Shown here: in pieces, positions 19,088 through 28,709 of the stretch
How the letters are laid out: each line of letters opens with the position of its first letter
How positions within the stretch are numbered: the stretch's first letter is position 1
NCBI RefSeq assembly: GCF_003491345.1
Contig: NZ_CP025512.1
Location: forward strand, 2,170,001-2,234,000
From: Neorhizobium sp. SOG26
GTDB taxonomy: Bacteria; Pseudomonadota; Alphaproteobacteria; Rhizobiales; Rhizobiaceae
Reading direction: 5' to 3'
Length of the DNA stretch: 64,000 nt
Notes under the pieces: generated by a model
Seen by the model: only the letters and a program-made list of their open reading frames with translations
What the model was told of the DNA's origin: nothing
The model's database searches: none
Program-made: the position numbers and the translations under genes

Positions 19088-19450
19088 ATGAAATTCAAAG
19101 CGACCTTTGCGCTCATCGCGGCAGCCAGCTTGACCGCTTGCGTATCTTCCCCGCCCCCGCGCCAGATGGTGTCGGCACCGCAGCCGCAGGGCGTCGAAGG
19201 CACGTGGGTGGATCCGAACGGGATCGTTTCGACCTTCCAGGGCGGCACGTTCAACACCCGTTCCAGCGACAGCAACACCCTGCTTGCCTCCGGCACCTAC
19301 GTGAACCTCTCGCCGACGCTGGTGGAGATCAACATGACCTCGCTGGTGCGCAAGACCCAGTCGCGCGTCAACTGCTCGCTGGTCACCCCGTCGCAGCTCA
19401 ACTGCACGCAGGATAGCGGCGCCCAGTTCTCGCTCGCACGCCGCAGCTGA
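19088..19450 (+). CDS. omp10: Omp10-type outer-membrane lipoprotein
   Basis: 120 aa. Signal peptide with lipobox LTAC (Cys18), a Pro-rich spacer, then the conserved core [19 protein letters not shown] and [18 protein letters not shown], ending with [20 protein letters not shown]. This matches Brucella Omp10 in my recall, including the two mature Cys. Omp10 is a surface-exposed lipoprotein linked to stress and host adaptation in Brucella. The second ATG (19088) is chosen because GGAG lies 7 bases upstream; the ATG at 19085 would give only 4. Confidence 0.88.
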   Translation: MKFKATFALIAAASLTACVSSPPPRQMVSAPQPQGVEGTWVDPNGIVSTFQGGTFNTRSSDSNTLLASGTYVNLSPTLVEINMTSLVRKTQSRVNCSLVTPSQLNCTQDSGAQFSLARRS

Positions 19451-19478
19451 CCGGCTGCCGGTCTAACCTGGAATTCCG

Positions 19479-19509
19479 AAACCCCGCGCAAGCGGGGTTT
19501 TCTGTTTTT
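19479..19509 (+). terminator. Rho-independent terminator of omp10
   Basis: AAACCCCGC (19479-19487), loop GCAA, GCGGGGTTT (19492-19500), then TCTGTTTTT. Confidence 0.9.
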
Positions 19510-19511
19510 GA

Positions 19512-19535
19512 GCCCCCGCAGATGGGGGCCTTTCT
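19512..19535 (+). terminator. Second stem-loop after omp10
   Basis: GCCCCC (19512-19517) and GGGGGC (19524-19529) around GCAGAT, followed by CTTTCT. It directly follows the first terminator, making a tandem stop. Confidence 0.55.
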
Positions 19536-19667
19536 CGCCTTGTATTATTTCCCTTGAAACGGTCCTGCCTTGGTGGAAACATGCCCCACAACGACTGTCA
19601 CGGTGGGACTGTAGACGGATCGGGTGACGGCCGCGCATCGCTGCCGGCAAAACAGGAGAGAGACCAG

Positions 19668-21668
19668 ATGATGAAGAGATTGAGGACTGGCCTGCTGACC
19701 GTATCGGTCCTTGCCCTTTCCAGCGGCGCAGCGTTTGCCGATTTCGAACTGAACATCCTCCACGTCAACGATTTCCATTCGCGCCTCGAGTCCATCAACA
19801 AGACCGACTCCACCTGCTCGGCCGAAGACGAAGGCAAGAACGCCTGCTTTGGCGGCGCTGCCCGCCTGCTGACCGCCATCAACCAGACCCGCGACGAGCT
19901 GAAGGCGCAGAACAAGAACGTCATCCTCTTGAACGGCGGCGACAACTTCCAGGGCTCGCTGTTCTACACCACCTACAAGGGTGCGGCCGAAGCCGAGGCG
20001 CTGAACGCCATGAAGTTCGACGCCATGACCGTCGGCAACCATGAATTCGACGACAGCGATGACGTGCTGGCGACCTTCCTCGACAAGATCCAGTTCCCGG
20101 TTGTCACCGCCAACGTCGTGCCGACGGCGGCCGCCAAGATCGGCGATCGCATCAAGCCCTTCGTCATCCTCGACGTGGGCGGCGAGAAGGTCGGCATCGT
20201 CGGCGCCGTGACCAATGAAACGCCGGAGGTCGCAAGCCCCGGTCCGAACATCACCATTGCCGATGATGTCGCCAAGATTACCGAAGCCGTCCAGGCCGTG
20301 AAGGCGCAGGGCGTCAACAAGATCATCGCGCTCACGCACGTCGGTTACCCGCGTGACCTCTCGGCGATCGCCAAGATCCCGGATGTCGACGTCGTGGTCG
20401 GCGGCCACACCCACACGCTTCTTTCCAACAAGGTCGAGGGCGCCGAAGGCCCCTACCCGACCTGGGTGGACAACAACGGCACGCGAGTGCCGGTCGTCCA
20501 AGCTTTCCAGTATTCGCGCTATCTCGGTGACCTCAAGGTCGTCTTCGACGACAACGGCGTCGTCAAGGAAGCCACCGGCGAGCCGATCCTGGTGGATTCG
20601 AGCTTCAAGCCTGACGAAGCCATGACCGCGCGCATCAACGAGTTGAAGGCGCCGATCGAGGAGCTGAAGAAGAAGGTCGTCGGCTCCGCTGAAGATCTGA
20701 TCGACGGTGACCGCAAGAACTGCCGCGCCAAGGAATGCAGCATGGGCAACCTGCTTGCCGATGCGCAGCTCGACCGCGTCAAGGACCAGGGCATCACCAT
20801 CTCGATCCAGAATGGCGGCGGCCTTCGTGCATCGATCGACGCCGGCGAAGTCACCATGGGCGAAGTGCTGACGGTGCTTCCGTTCCAGAACACCATCGCC
20901 ACCTTCCAGCTGAAGGGCAGCGATGTGGTGGCAGCGCTTGAAAACGGCGTCAGCCAGATCGACGACGGCGCAGGCCGCTTCGCACAGGTTGCCGGACTGA
21001 AGTATTCCTTCGACCGCTCCAAGCCGGTCGGCAGCCGCGTTAGCGACGTGCAGGTGAAGGACGGCGACAACTTCGTTCCGATCGACACCAACAAGACCTA
21101 TGGCGTGGTGACCAACAACTACGTCCGCGGCGGCGGTGACGGCTTTAAGGTTTTTGCGACCAACGCGCAGAATGCCTATGACTTTGGCCCGAACCTCGAA
21201 AATGCCGTTGCCGACTACCTGACGGCCCACAACCCCTACAAGCCTTATACGGACGGACGCATCACCGACCTGACGCCGGCGGACTACACGCCTCCGGCCA
21301 AGGAAGCCGCCGCAGCATCCACGCCTGCAGCTCCGGCTGCCCCGGCACCGGCAACCACGGCGCAAGCCCCCTCGGCACCAGCAACACCGGCACCGGCCGC
21401 ACCGGCAACGCCTGCCCCTGAGGCCCAGGCTCCGGCAGCCCAGGCGCCCGCTGCAGAAGCTCCTGCGGCAGCCGCTCCGAGCCAGTCGACCGAAGCTGCC
21501 CCGTCCGGCCCGACCAAGTACACGGTCGTCAAGGGTGACTCCCTCTGGAAGATTGCCGAAGCCACCTATGGCGATGGCGCACGCTGGACGGATATCGCCA
21601 AGGCGAACACGCTGCGCCGGCCAAACCACATCGAGATCGGCGACGAACTCGAACTGCCGGCGAAGTAA
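19668..21668 (+). CDS. Secreted 5'-nucleotidase/metallophosphatase with C-terminal LysM
   Basis: 666 aa. A signal peptide at 1-24 precedes the calcineurin-like phosphatase domain: ILHVNDFHSR, NGGDNFQGSLF, TVGNHEFDD, GGHTHTLLS. The substrate domain follows, with NGGGLRASID and YVRGGGDGFKVF. An Ala/Pro-rich linker (about residues 545-615) joins a C-terminal LysM (YTVVKGDSLWKIAEATYGDG ... LELPAK). It likely hydrolyses nucleotides or UDP-sugars in the periplasm while held to peptidoglycan. ATG 19668 has AGGAG 9 bases upstream. The LysM fusion is unusual relative to E. coli UshA. Terminator follows at 21710. Confidence 0.9.
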   Translation: MMKRLRTGLLTVSVLALSSGAAFADFELNILHVNDFHSRLESINKTDSTCSAEDEGKNACFGGAARLLTAINQTRDELKAQNKNVILLNGGDNFQGSLFYTTYKGAAEAEALNAMKFDAMTVGNHEFDDSDDVLATFLDKIQFPVVTANVVPTAAAKIGDRIKPFVILDVGGEKVGIVGAVTNETPEVASPGPNITIADDVAKITEAVQAVKAQGVNKIIALTHVGYPRDLSAIAKIPDVDVVVGGHTHTLLSNKVEGAEGPYPTWVDNNGTRVPVVQAFQYSRYLGDLKVVFDDNGVVKEATGEPILVDSSFKPDEAMTARINELKAPIEELKKKVVGSAEDLIDGDRKNCRAKECSMGNLLADAQLDRVKDQGITISIQNGGGLRASIDAGEVTMGEVLTVLPFQNTIATFQLKGSDVVAALENGVSQIDDGAGRFAQVAGLKYSFDRSKPVGSRVSDVQVKDGDNFVPIDTNKTYGVVTNNYVRGGGDGFKVFATNAQNAYDFGPNLENAVADYLTAHNPYKPYTDGRITDLTPADYTPPAKEAAAASTPAAPAAPAPATTAQAPSAPATPAPAAPATPAPEAQAPAAQAPAAEAPAAAAPSQSTEAAPSGPTKYTVVKGDSLWKIAEATYGDGARWTDIAKANTLRRPNHIEIGDELELPAK

Positions 21669-21709
21669 TCGTCGTCAACGCCAGCAGGACAATATGTCTC
21701 GCTTCTGCA

Positions 21710-21743
21710 GCCGGTCCGGGCTTTCCCGGACCGGCTTTTGTTT
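21710..21743 (+). terminator. Rho-independent terminator of the nucleotidase gene
   Basis: GCCGGTCCGGG (21710-21720), loop CTTT, CCCGGACCGG (21725-21734) plus C, then CTTTTGTTT. Confidence 0.92.
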
Positions 21744-21800
21744 CTACATATCGCGCAACCTTACGGCGCGAAACGCGGCCGCAATTGCGAAAGCCTCACG

Positions 21801-22835
21801 ATGAACCCGAACCCCAATCTGACCCCTGCAAACCACCCGAAGGTGAGCTTCGGAAAAGTGGGCGTGCTGCTCGTCAATCTCGGCACGCCGGATGGCACCG
21901 ACTATTGGTCCATGCGCCGTTACCTGGCGGAATTCCTGTCCGACCGCCGCGTCATCGAATGGTCTAGGCTCTACTGGTACCCGATCCTCTACGGCATCGT
22001 CCTCAACAAGCGGCCGCAGAAGGTCGGCAAGGCTTACGAGGAGATCTGGAACAAGGATCGCAACGAAAGTTACCTGCGCACCTATACCCGCAGCCAAGGC
22101 GAGCTGATGGCCGAACGGCTGAAGGACCTGCCGAACGTCGTCGTCGACTGGGCGATGCGCTACGGCAAGCCATCGATCGCCGAACGCATCGACGCGCTGA
22201 AGGAGAAGGGCTGCGAAAGGATCGTGCTCTTCCCGCTTTACCCGCAATATGCCGCCTCGACGACGGCGACCGTCAATGACAAGGCCTTCGAGCATTTGAT
22301 GAAGCTGCGCTGGCAGCCGGCCGTGCGCACGGTCCCGCCCTATCACGACGACCCGGCTTATATCGAGGCGCTGGCAAACTCCGTTCGGCAGACCTATGCG
22401 GGCCTCGACTGGGAGCCGGAAATGCTGGTGGCCTCCTTCCACGGCATCCCGCAGTCCTACTTCAAGGCGGGCGACCCCTATTACTGCCACTGTCAGAAGA
22501 CCGGCCGCCTCCTGAAGGAAGCGCTCGGTCTCAACGACAAGAACTTCATGGTGACCTTCCAGTCCCGCTTCGGACCGGAAGAATGGCTGCAGCCTTACAC
22601 CGACAAGACGATGGAAAAGCTCGCGGAACAGGGCATCAAGCGGGTTGCGGTCATGAACCCCGGTTTCGTTTCCGACTGTCTTGAGACACTCGAGGAAATT
22701 GCCGGTGAAGCGGGCGAAATCTTCCAGCATCACGGCGGCGAGAAGTTCGTGCATATCCCCTGCCTGAACGACAGCGAGGACGGCATGAACGTGCTCGAAA
22801 AGGTCGTTCGTCGCGAACTTCAGGGCTGGGCCTGA
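21801..22835 (+). CDS. hemH: Ferrochelatase
   Basis: 344 aa. GVLLVNLGTPDG at the N-terminus, LFPLYPQYAASTTA, the catalytic His214 in SFHGIPQSYF, QSRFGPEEWLQPY and the late acidic NPGFVSDCLETLEEI are diagnostic. It inserts Fe(II) into protoporphyrin IX at the membrane to make haem. The ATG at 21801 is preferred over an in-frame upstream codon because the extra residues look like terminator-proximal non-coding sequence. Its TGA directly abuts the stop of the convergent monooxygenase (TGATCA), leaving no room for a separate terminator. Confidence 0.96.
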   Translation: MNPNPNLTPANHPKVSFGKVGVLLVNLGTPDGTDYWSMRRYLAEFLSDRRVIEWSRLYWYPILYGIVLNKRPQKVGKAYEEIWNKDRNESYLRTYTRSQGELMAERLKDLPNVVVDWAMRYGKPSIAERIDALKEKGCERIVLFPLYPQYAASTTATVNDKAFEHLMKLRWQPAVRTVPPYHDDPAYIEALANSVRQTYAGLDWEPEMLVASFHGIPQSYFKAGDPYYCHCQKTGRLLKEALGLNDKNFMVTFQSRFGPEEWLQPYTDKTMEKLAEQGIKRVAVMNPGFVSDCLETLEEIAGEAGEIFQHHGGEKFVHIPCLNDSEDGMNVLEKVVRRELQGWA

Positions 22836-24374
22836 TCAGACGAGAGGCAGCTTGAACCCTTTCGTCCCGAAATAATCCTGCAGAACTGACGTCGCATCGC
22901 CCGATGCGACGCAGCCGAGATAGCCGTCAGGCCGCACCAGGTAGATGGCATCTCTCAAGAAGCCGGCACGTTCGGCTCCGGGAGTCCACGCAAAGGTGCG
23001 AAGCGGCAGGCCATTGGCCTTGCACCAGTTGGCGAGCACGCTTGCCGCCTCACCAAAGACCTGCACCTGCCAGCGCATCTCGTTCAGTCCATCGTGGTTC
23101 GAGCGTCCCTCGCCGGTATCCACCCAGGGCAGCCGATCGCCGCCATGGACGCGACCCGCCCGTCCTTCGCTCAAGGTGTCGCCACGGTAGTGGATGCCGA
23201 TCTGCGATACAGTCCGGAAGATGAACTGCCGCAGCAAAGGCAAGCGCACGAGGACCGGCAGCACGAGCGGCACGATCCTTGTGCGCATGAAGGCGGGAAC
23301 CGCGCCATTGGCGGTGGCGAGCGAGAACATCTGGTCGGTGGTGCGCACGAGCCGCCGCGCAAAAGCCATTCGCTCCTCCTCGTAGCTGGAAACGAGCCTG
23401 TCTGCGGCCTGCGCACTCATTTCTCCTTGGAGCACCGAGCGCAGCTTCCAGGCGAGATTGATGGCATCACCGATTCCGGTATTCATCCCTTGCCCGCCAG
23501 CCGGGCTATGGATATGCGCAGCATCACCGAGCAGGAAGGCGCTACCCTTGCGGAACCGCTCCGTCACCCGATGATGCACCCGGTAGGTCGAGAACCACGC
23601 GACCGATTTGACGTCGATCCGCAGATGCTGGACCGCCGCATCGTTCAGGTCCTCGAAACGCATCTGCCCGACATGCTCCTCGTCTTCCTCCACCGTGCCG
23701 ACAAGCCGGGCGCGCCGCCCCTCATCGAGCGGAAAGACCGCCAGGAAATCGGAGGTGTCGAGTGCCAGGTTGAGCTCGCCGTTCATTGGCGGCCCATCCG
23801 CCTCGATATCCGCGACATAAAAGGTCTGCTGGTAGGTACCGCCGGGGAAACCGACGCCGAGTGCTTTTCGAACAGCCGAACTGGCCCCGTCGCATCCGGC
23901 CAGATAACGCGCCTCGGCAACTTCCTCGTTGCCATCCGGCAACCTCAGCCGCACCGTCACGCCTTCTGGCCGTTCCTCGTAACCGTTGAAGGTGGTGTTC
24001 CATTCGATCGGGACGCCCGCAGCCTCCAGTCGCGACACGAGAAGCTCTTCGTGCCGGTCCTGCGGGTAGATGTAGAGAAACGGGTAGCGCGTCTGGCCTT
24101 CGCCCAGGCCATCGAGCGGCACACGGACCCGGCGCTCGCCGCCCACCCAGACATTGACGCCCCGCACCCGGTGCCCTTCCGCCAGCACCGCATCCGTCAG
24201 CCTCATCTGCTCGTAGAGTTCCAGCGTGCGCGCATGCACGGCAAGCGCGCGGGAAGCCGTTCCCGGTCCCGCTGCCTTCGAGACGATCCGCACCGAGACG
24301 CCCATGGCATTAAGCCATAGGGCAAGCACCAGCCCTGTCGGTCCTGCCCCGATGATCATCACGTCATGACGCAT
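22836..24374 (-). CDS. FAD-dependent monooxygenase (PheA/TfdB type)
   Basis: 512 aa. Rossmann loop MIIGAGPTGLVLALWL at the N-terminus, a DG segment (LAGCDGASSAVRKALG), and the FAD-binding GDAAHIHSPAGGQGMNTGIGD near residue 290, which together define class A flavin hydroxylases. These use NAD(P)H and O2 to hydroxylate aromatic or related substrates; the substrate here is not inferable. A thioredoxin-like C-terminal domain (about 400-512) is present as in phenol hydroxylases. No degradation genes are nearby. Confidence 0.88.
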   Translation of the reverse strand: MRHDVMIIGAGPTGLVLALWLNAMGVSVRIVSKAAGPGTASRALAVHARTLELYEQMRLTDAVLAEGHRVRGVNVWVGGERRVRVPLDGLGEGQTRYPFLYIYPQDRHEELLVSRLEAAGVPIEWNTTFNGYEERPEGVTVRLRLPDGNEEVAEARYLAGCDGASSAVRKALGVGFPGGTYQQTFYVADIEADGPPMNGELNLALDTSDFLAVFPLDEGRRARLVGTVEEDEEHVGQMRFEDLNDAAVQHLRIDVKSVAWFSTYRVHHRVTERFRKGSAFLLGDAAHIHSPAGGQGMNTGIGDAINLAWKLRSVLQGEMSAQAADRLVSSYEEERMAFARRLVRTTDQMFSLATANGAVPAFMRTRIVPLVLPVLVRLPLLRQFIFRTVSQIGIHYRGDTLSEGRAGRVHGGDRLPWVDTGEGRSNHDGLNEMRWQVQVFGEAASVLANWCKANGLPLRTFAWTPGAERAGFLRDAIYLVRPDGYLGCVASGDATSVLQDYFGTKGFKLPLV

Positions 24375-24538
24375 CCCGGCCTCCTCGATCTCACCGCAAG
24401 GCTATCACAGGCGAGGCAAAAGCAAAGGCGTGCGGCCGCGAGCCCCCCTCAACGACGCCGATCGTCCTTGTGGAGCCAAGCCGCATTGAATAGGATCGCC
24501 GCAACGAGAAACGGCGGATCGACCGCGGGAGGAAAAAC

Positions 24539-25576
24539 ATGGGCTTGGGCGGTTTCGACATAGTGGTAGTCGTATTTGTCCTCTTCGTGATCCTGGTCCT
24601 GTTTGCCTCGATCAAGACGGTACCGCAGGGCTATCGCTATACGGTGGAGCGTTTTGGCCGGTACACGCGCACGCTCGAGCCCGGCCTCAACCTGCTGACG
24701 CCGTTTATCGAGCGCGTCGGGGTGCGGATGAACGTAATGGAGCAGGTGCTCGACGTGCCGACCCAGGAAGTCATCACCCGCGACAACGCGAGCGTTTCAG
24801 CCGATGCAGTCGCCTTCTACCAGGTGCTGAACGCTGCGCAGGCGGCCTACCAGATCTCCAACCTGCAGAACGCCATCCAGAACCTCACCATGACCAATAT
24901 CCGCTCGGTCATGGGCTCCATGGATCTCGATGAACTGCTGTCCAACCGCGAAGTCATCAACGAACGCCTGTTGCGGGTGGTCGACGAGGCCGTCGGCCCC
25001 TGGGGCATCAAGGTAACGCGCGTCGAGATCAAGGATATCCAGCCGCCGGCTGACCTCGTCCAATCCATGGGACGGCAGATGAAGGCGGAGCGCGAGAAGC
25101 GCGCCCAGATTCTTGAGGCGGAAGGTGCGCGTGGCGCGCAGATTCTGCGCGCCGAAGGTGCCAAGCAGGCCGCCGTGCTGGAAGCCGAAGGCAAGCGGGA
25201 AGCAGCCTTCCGCGAGGCCGAAGCCCGCGAACGTCTGGCAGAAGCGGAAGCCAGAGCCACGCAGGCGGTCTCCGAAGCCATTGCCGCCGGTGATGTGCAG
25301 GCGATCAATTATTTCGTGGCGCAGAAATACACCGAGGCGCTGGTGGCGATCGGCAAGGCACCCAATTCCAAGATCGTGCTGATGCCGCTCGAAGCCTCCT
25401 CCCTCATCGGCTCGCTTGGCGGAATCGGCGCCATTGCCAAGGACGTGTTCGGCGATAATTCCGGGCCGTCCGGTTCGAACCCGCCACGCCAGCCGTCGCG
25501 TCCGCCGACGGGCCCGCGCACCACGGGTACCACCAACCCGGTCGTGCCGCCCTTCGGCCCGTCGTCTGGAAGCTGA
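24539..25576 (+). CDS. qmcA: SPFH/band-7 membrane protein (QmcA-like)
   Basis: 345 aa. One N-terminal membrane span (residues 5-23, [20 protein letters not shown]), then the stomatin/SPFH domain ([48 protein letters not shown]), a long Ala/Glu/Arg coiled coil ([19 protein letters not shown]) and a Pro-rich tail. SPFH proteins scaffold membrane microdomains and protease or lipid functions. NfeD follows after 5 bases, the classical SPFH-NfeD operon. Confidence 0.92.
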   Translation: MGLGGFDIVVVVFVLFVILVLFASIKTVPQGYRYTVERFGRYTRTLEPGLNLLTPFIERVGVRMNVMEQVLDVPTQEVITRDNASVSADAVAFYQVLNAAQAAYQISNLQNAIQNLTMTNIRSVMGSMDLDELLSNREVINERLLRVVDEAVGPWGIKVTRVEIKDIQPPADLVQSMGRQMKAEREKRAQILEAEGARGAQILRAEGAKQAAVLEAEGKREAAFREAEARERLAEAEARATQAVSEAIAAGDVQAINYFVAQKYTEALVAIGKAPNSKIVLMPLEASSLIGSLGGIGAIAKDVFGDNSGPSGSNPPRQPSRPPTGPRTTGTTNPVVPPFGPSSGS

Positions 25577-25581
25577 TCGTC

Positions 25582-26040
25582 ATGCTGCATGACCTCGTCG
25601 TCAGCCTTGGCCCGTGGAGCTGGTGGGTGCTCGGCATTCTCCTGCTCGCGGCTGAGCTCATCGTGCCCGGCTTCTTCCTGGTCTGGATTGGCGCAGCCGC
25701 GGTCGTGGTAGGAGCGTTGTCGCTTCTGCTTTGGGAAGCCAGCCTCTGGAGCTGGCAGCTCCAGTTGTTGCTGTTTGCGATCCTGTCCGTCGTATTCGTG
25801 CTGGCCGGCCGCCGCTTTTATTCCGGCCGGGGCCACTCGAGCGACGAGCCGCTGCTCAACCGGCGCGGCGAAAGCCTTGTCGGCCGCACGGCGACGCTGC
25901 ACGAACCGATCGCGGAAGGTCGCGGCCGTATCCGCCTCGATGATACCTGGTGGTCTGTCATGGGGCCGAACCTGCCCGCCGGCACGCAGGTGCGCGTCGT
26001 CTCGGCGGCCGGTCGTGATCTGGTGGTGGAAGCCGCCTGA
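25582..26040 (+). CDS. NfeD-family membrane protein (short form)
   Basis: 152 aa with hydrophobic spans around residues 13-35, 35-50 and 56-72 (WWVLGILLLAAELIVPGFFL; LQLLLFAILSVVFVLAG), then a C-terminal OB-fold beta domain (LVGRTATLHEPIAEGRGRIR ... GTQVRVVSAAGRDLVVE). It lacks the ClpP-like protease domain of long NfeD. It is the usual partner of SPFH proteins; location is inner membrane. It overlaps nothing and ends 3 bases before the convergent kdsD stop. Confidence 0.92.
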   Translation: MLHDLVVSLGPWSWWVLGILLLAAELIVPGFFLVWIGAAAVVVGALSLLLWEASLWSWQLQLLLFAILSVVFVLAGRRFYSGRGHSSDEPLLNRRGESLVGRTATLHEPIAEGRGRIRLDDTWWSVMGPNLPAGTQVRVVSAAGRDLVVEAA

Positions 26041-26043
26041 GGA

Positions 26044-27039
26044 TCAGGCGACGCCGACGCGCAGCAGGTCGTGGAAGTGCACGATGCCGACCGGATGACG
26101 TGCTTCATCCACCACAAGCAGCGCACCAATGCTGTGCTTGTTGAGGATCGCCATGGCGGCGGTCGCAAGCGTATCCTTGGCAACCGTCTTCGGGTTGACC
26201 GTCATCACCTGGTCGACCGGCGTCTGGCGCAGGTCAAGATCAAGGTGGCGGGAGATGTCGCCGTCGGTGATGACGCCGCACAGGCACCCGTCGTCATCGA
26301 TGATGCCAACGCAACCGAAACGCTTGCGCGACAGAACCTCGATCGCCTCGGGCATCAGAACGCCCTTCTTGACGAGCGGAATGCGATCGCCGGTATGCAT
26401 CAGGTCGCTCACATGCGACAGCATCGCGCCGAGCTTGCCGCCCGGATGGTAGACGCGGAAATCGGTGGCTGAAAAGCCCCGGGCTTCCAGGAGCGCGACG
26501 GCAATGGCATCGCCGAGCGCAAGCTGCATCAGCGTGGATGTCGTCGGAGCAAGCCCGTGCGGGCACGCTTCCTGCTCCTTGGGGAGCAGGAGCACGTAGT
26601 CGGCCTGCCGGGCAAGTGTTGAAAACTCGCCGGAGGTGATCGCCACGAGAGGAATGGAGAACCGGCGGGTGAAGGTGACCACGCCGCGAAGCTCGGCCGT
26701 TTCGCCCCCCCAGGACAAGGCAAGCACCACGTCCGCAGACGTGATCATGCCGAGATCACCGTGGTTGGCTTCATTGGCATCCACGAAAAAGGCAGGCGTG
26801 CCGGTGGAGGCAAGGCTCGCAGCGATCTTGCGGCCAATATGACCACTCTTGCCGACGCCGGTGATGATCACCCGCCCCTCGATGTCGCCGATCACTTCGA
26901 CAACCTTGCGGAAAGTCTCGCCGAGCTTCCCCTGAAGCGCCTGCTCCAAAGCGTCAAGACCCTGTTTTCCGAAGGAAACCGTACGCAGAGCCGAGTCCAG
27001 GACATCGTGCTCGACCAGTTGTAACGCTCTCTTGATCAT
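26044..27039 (-). CDS. kdsD: KpsF/GutQ arabinose-5-phosphate isomerase
   Basis: 331 aa. SIS domain (about 40-170) with GVGKSGHIGRKIAASLASTG and ANEANHGDLGMI, then two CBS motifs (about 205-265 and 275-331; PEAIEVLSRKRFGCVGIIDD and NKHSIGALLVVDE). It converts ribulose-5-P to arabinose-5-P, the first step of KDO synthesis for lipopolysaccharide. Other envelope genes (outer-membrane barrel, galU) lie close by. A large-scale divergent promoter region (27040-27169) separates it from the barrel gene. Confidence 0.93.
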   Translation of the reverse strand: MIKRALQLVEHDVLDSALRTVSFGKQGLDALEQALQGKLGETFRKVVEVIGDIEGRVIITGVGKSGHIGRKIAASLASTGTPAFFVDANEANHGDLGMITSADVVLALSWGGETAELRGVVTFTRRFSIPLVAITSGEFSTLARQADYVLLLPKEQEACPHGLAPTTSTLMQLALGDAIAVALLEARGFSATDFRVYHPGGKLGAMLSHVSDLMHTGDRIPLVKKGVLMPEAIEVLSRKRFGCVGIIDDDGCLCGVITDGDISRHLDLDLRQTPVDQVMTVNPKTVAKDTLATAAMAILNKHSIGALLVVDEARHPVGIVHFHDLLRVGVA

Positions 27040-27169
27040 GGGTGAGCCTTAGACCTTTTTACCTTCCAAGTCCATGCGCGACCTCTACTGGACCGGTTAT
27101 GGCACCCGAAACGAAAATTTAACCACATGGCTTTACGTTTGGGTAAGTATTGATCATCCGGGCGGATCC

Positions 27170-28654
27170 ATGACCGAAACCACAGCCAGAGGCAGGACGC
27201 GGAAGCGGCGCAGCAAGACGCTTGTCGTCCTGCTGGCCTGCTCGGCCCTGGCCGCGCCGGCGCTCGCGCAAGACCGCCCCCTTTTTTCGGCGCAGGGAAG
27301 CGCCCTTCCTTCAGCAACCAGTGCGACGCCCGGCGCCGCTCCATCGGGACCGGACGGAGCCCTGGAAGAGGCCGCTCAGGATGGCACCGCGCTTCCCGAC
27401 TACACCGCCTCCATCTCGGCCGACAGTCCGGACGAAGAACCCCTTTACGCGGAAGACTTGAACCGGCCGGCCGAGCCGTTGCTCGATACCTTCGACGAAC
27501 TCATCAACACCCGTGACCCTCTGCGCACGCGAACGGAAACGCCCGGCATCAGGCTTGGCACCTTCCTGCTGCGCCCATCGGTCAACCAAAGCATCAACAC
27601 CGAACGCACCAAATCGGGCGGCTCCACCGAGCGCCGCGACTACCTGTCCACCAATATCCGCGGCACCCTGACCTCCGACTGGTCGCGCCATGCGCTCACC
27701 GTCACCGGCAGCGGCACGTATGAGCGCAATATCAACGGCGGCCAGGATGGGCTGCGCCCGGAGGCCGGGATTGATGCGGACCTGCGCCTCGACCTCGCGG
27801 GCGATACGCAAGCGCATATCACCGGCGGATACAGCTTTACCCGCGAAGAGGATTACGATCCGAACGCGATCGGCAACGCCGACACCCAGTCCGGCGTGCA
27901 TGAGTTTCGCGCTGGCGCTTCGATCCAGCGCGACTTCGGCAAGGTGCGCGGGCTGGCTGCAGTCGATGTGACTCGCTTGAACTATACCGATGCGGAGCTG
28001 TCGGACGGCAGTTCGCTCAGCATGAGGGACCGCAACCGCACCGGCATCGATGGTCGCCTGCGTCTCGGCTACGAGCTTTCCCCGGCGCTGATCCCCTTCG
28101 TGGAAGTGGCGACGGGCCGCACGCTTTATGACCTGCGCCGCGACAACAACGGTTATGCCCGCTCCTCGCAAAGTTATGCCGCCCGCACTGGCGTCGAATT
28201 CGACTTCGGCGAGAAACTGCGCGGCGAAATCGGCGCCGGTTACGAAATCGTCGATTACGAAGACAGCCGCCTGAACTCGCTCGACGCCTTCACCGTCGAT
28301 GGCAGCGTCCGCTGGTCGCCGCAACGGGGCACGGATGTCGATCTTGGGTTGCGCACCACCGTGCAGGATGCAACGGCGGCCGGCCAGAGTGGCTGGGTCG
28401 AGTACCAGGCAAGCGCCGCTGTCGCCCATGAAATGCGCGACAACCTCGTGGCACGCCTCACCAGCACGACCACGCTTCGCGACCTGCAGAACGGCCGCAG
28501 CGATGAGACCGTCTGGGTGGGTGGTGCGGGCCTCGCCTGGGCGGTCAACCGCTACCTCGACGTCACAGGCAATGTCGAATACGAACGCGTCACGGGCGGC
28601 GGCGCCAACGACAGCACTTTGCGGGCCGGCATCGGCATGACCGTCAAGCGGTGA
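27170..28654 (+). CDS. Outer-membrane beta-barrel protein (BBP2-like)
   Basis: 494 aa from ATG 27170 (MTETTARGRTRKRRSKTLVV); the longer upstream reading lacks a signal peptide at its start. A signal peptide ends near ALAAPALAQD, followed by an acidic unstructured region (to about residue 130) and then repeated amphipathic beta strands with aromatic/charged alternation (RLGTFLLRPSVNQSINTER, LTVTGSGTYERNI, FRAGASIQRDFG, GYEIVDYEDSRL), ending in LRAGIGMTVKR. It resembles putative beta-barrel porin 2 proteins, sometimes linked to polysaccharide export. The role is unknown. Confidence 0.82.
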   Translation: MTETTARGRTRKRRSKTLVVLLACSALAAPALAQDRPLFSAQGSALPSATSATPGAAPSGPDGALEEAAQDGTALPDYTASISADSPDEEPLYAEDLNRPAEPLLDTFDELINTRDPLRTRTETPGIRLGTFLLRPSVNQSINTERTKSGGSTERRDYLSTNIRGTLTSDWSRHALTVTGSGTYERNINGGQDGLRPEAGIDADLRLDLAGDTQAHITGGYSFTREEDYDPNAIGNADTQSGVHEFRAGASIQRDFGKVRGLAAVDVTRLNYTDAELSDGSSLSMRDRNRTGIDGRLRLGYELSPALIPFVEVATGRTLYDLRRDNNGYARSSQSYAARTGVEFDFGEKLRGEIGAGYEIVDYEDSRLNSLDAFTVDGSVRWSPQRGTDVDLGLRTTVQDATAAGQSGWVEYQASAAVAHEMRDNLVARLTSTTTLRDLQNGRSDETVWVGGAGLAWAVNRYLDVTGNVEYERVTGGGANDSTLRAGIGMTVKR

Positions 28655-28655
28655 C

Positions 28656-28690
28656 GAAAAAGCCCGGGCTTGCGGCCCGGGCTCTTTGAT
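28656..28690. terminator. Bidirectional terminator between barrel gene and galU
   Basis: AGCCCGGGC (28661-28669) and GCCCGGGCT (28675-28683) with a 5-base loop; AAAAA upstream gives a T run on the minus strand, and CTTTGATTT follows on the plus strand. It serves both convergent genes. Confidence 0.9.
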
Positions 28691-28709
28691 TTCGCCGCAG
28701 AAGCGGAGA

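Noticed and set aside
17491..19296. 601-codon minus-strand frame over hss
   Set aside because: It is a reverse-frame shadow; homospermidine synthase motifs are on the plus strand.
19545..21629. 694-codon minus-strand frame over the nucleotidase gene
   Set aside because: No recognisable motif; runs of Arg/Gly/Cys are typical of antisense reading of GC-rich coding DNA.
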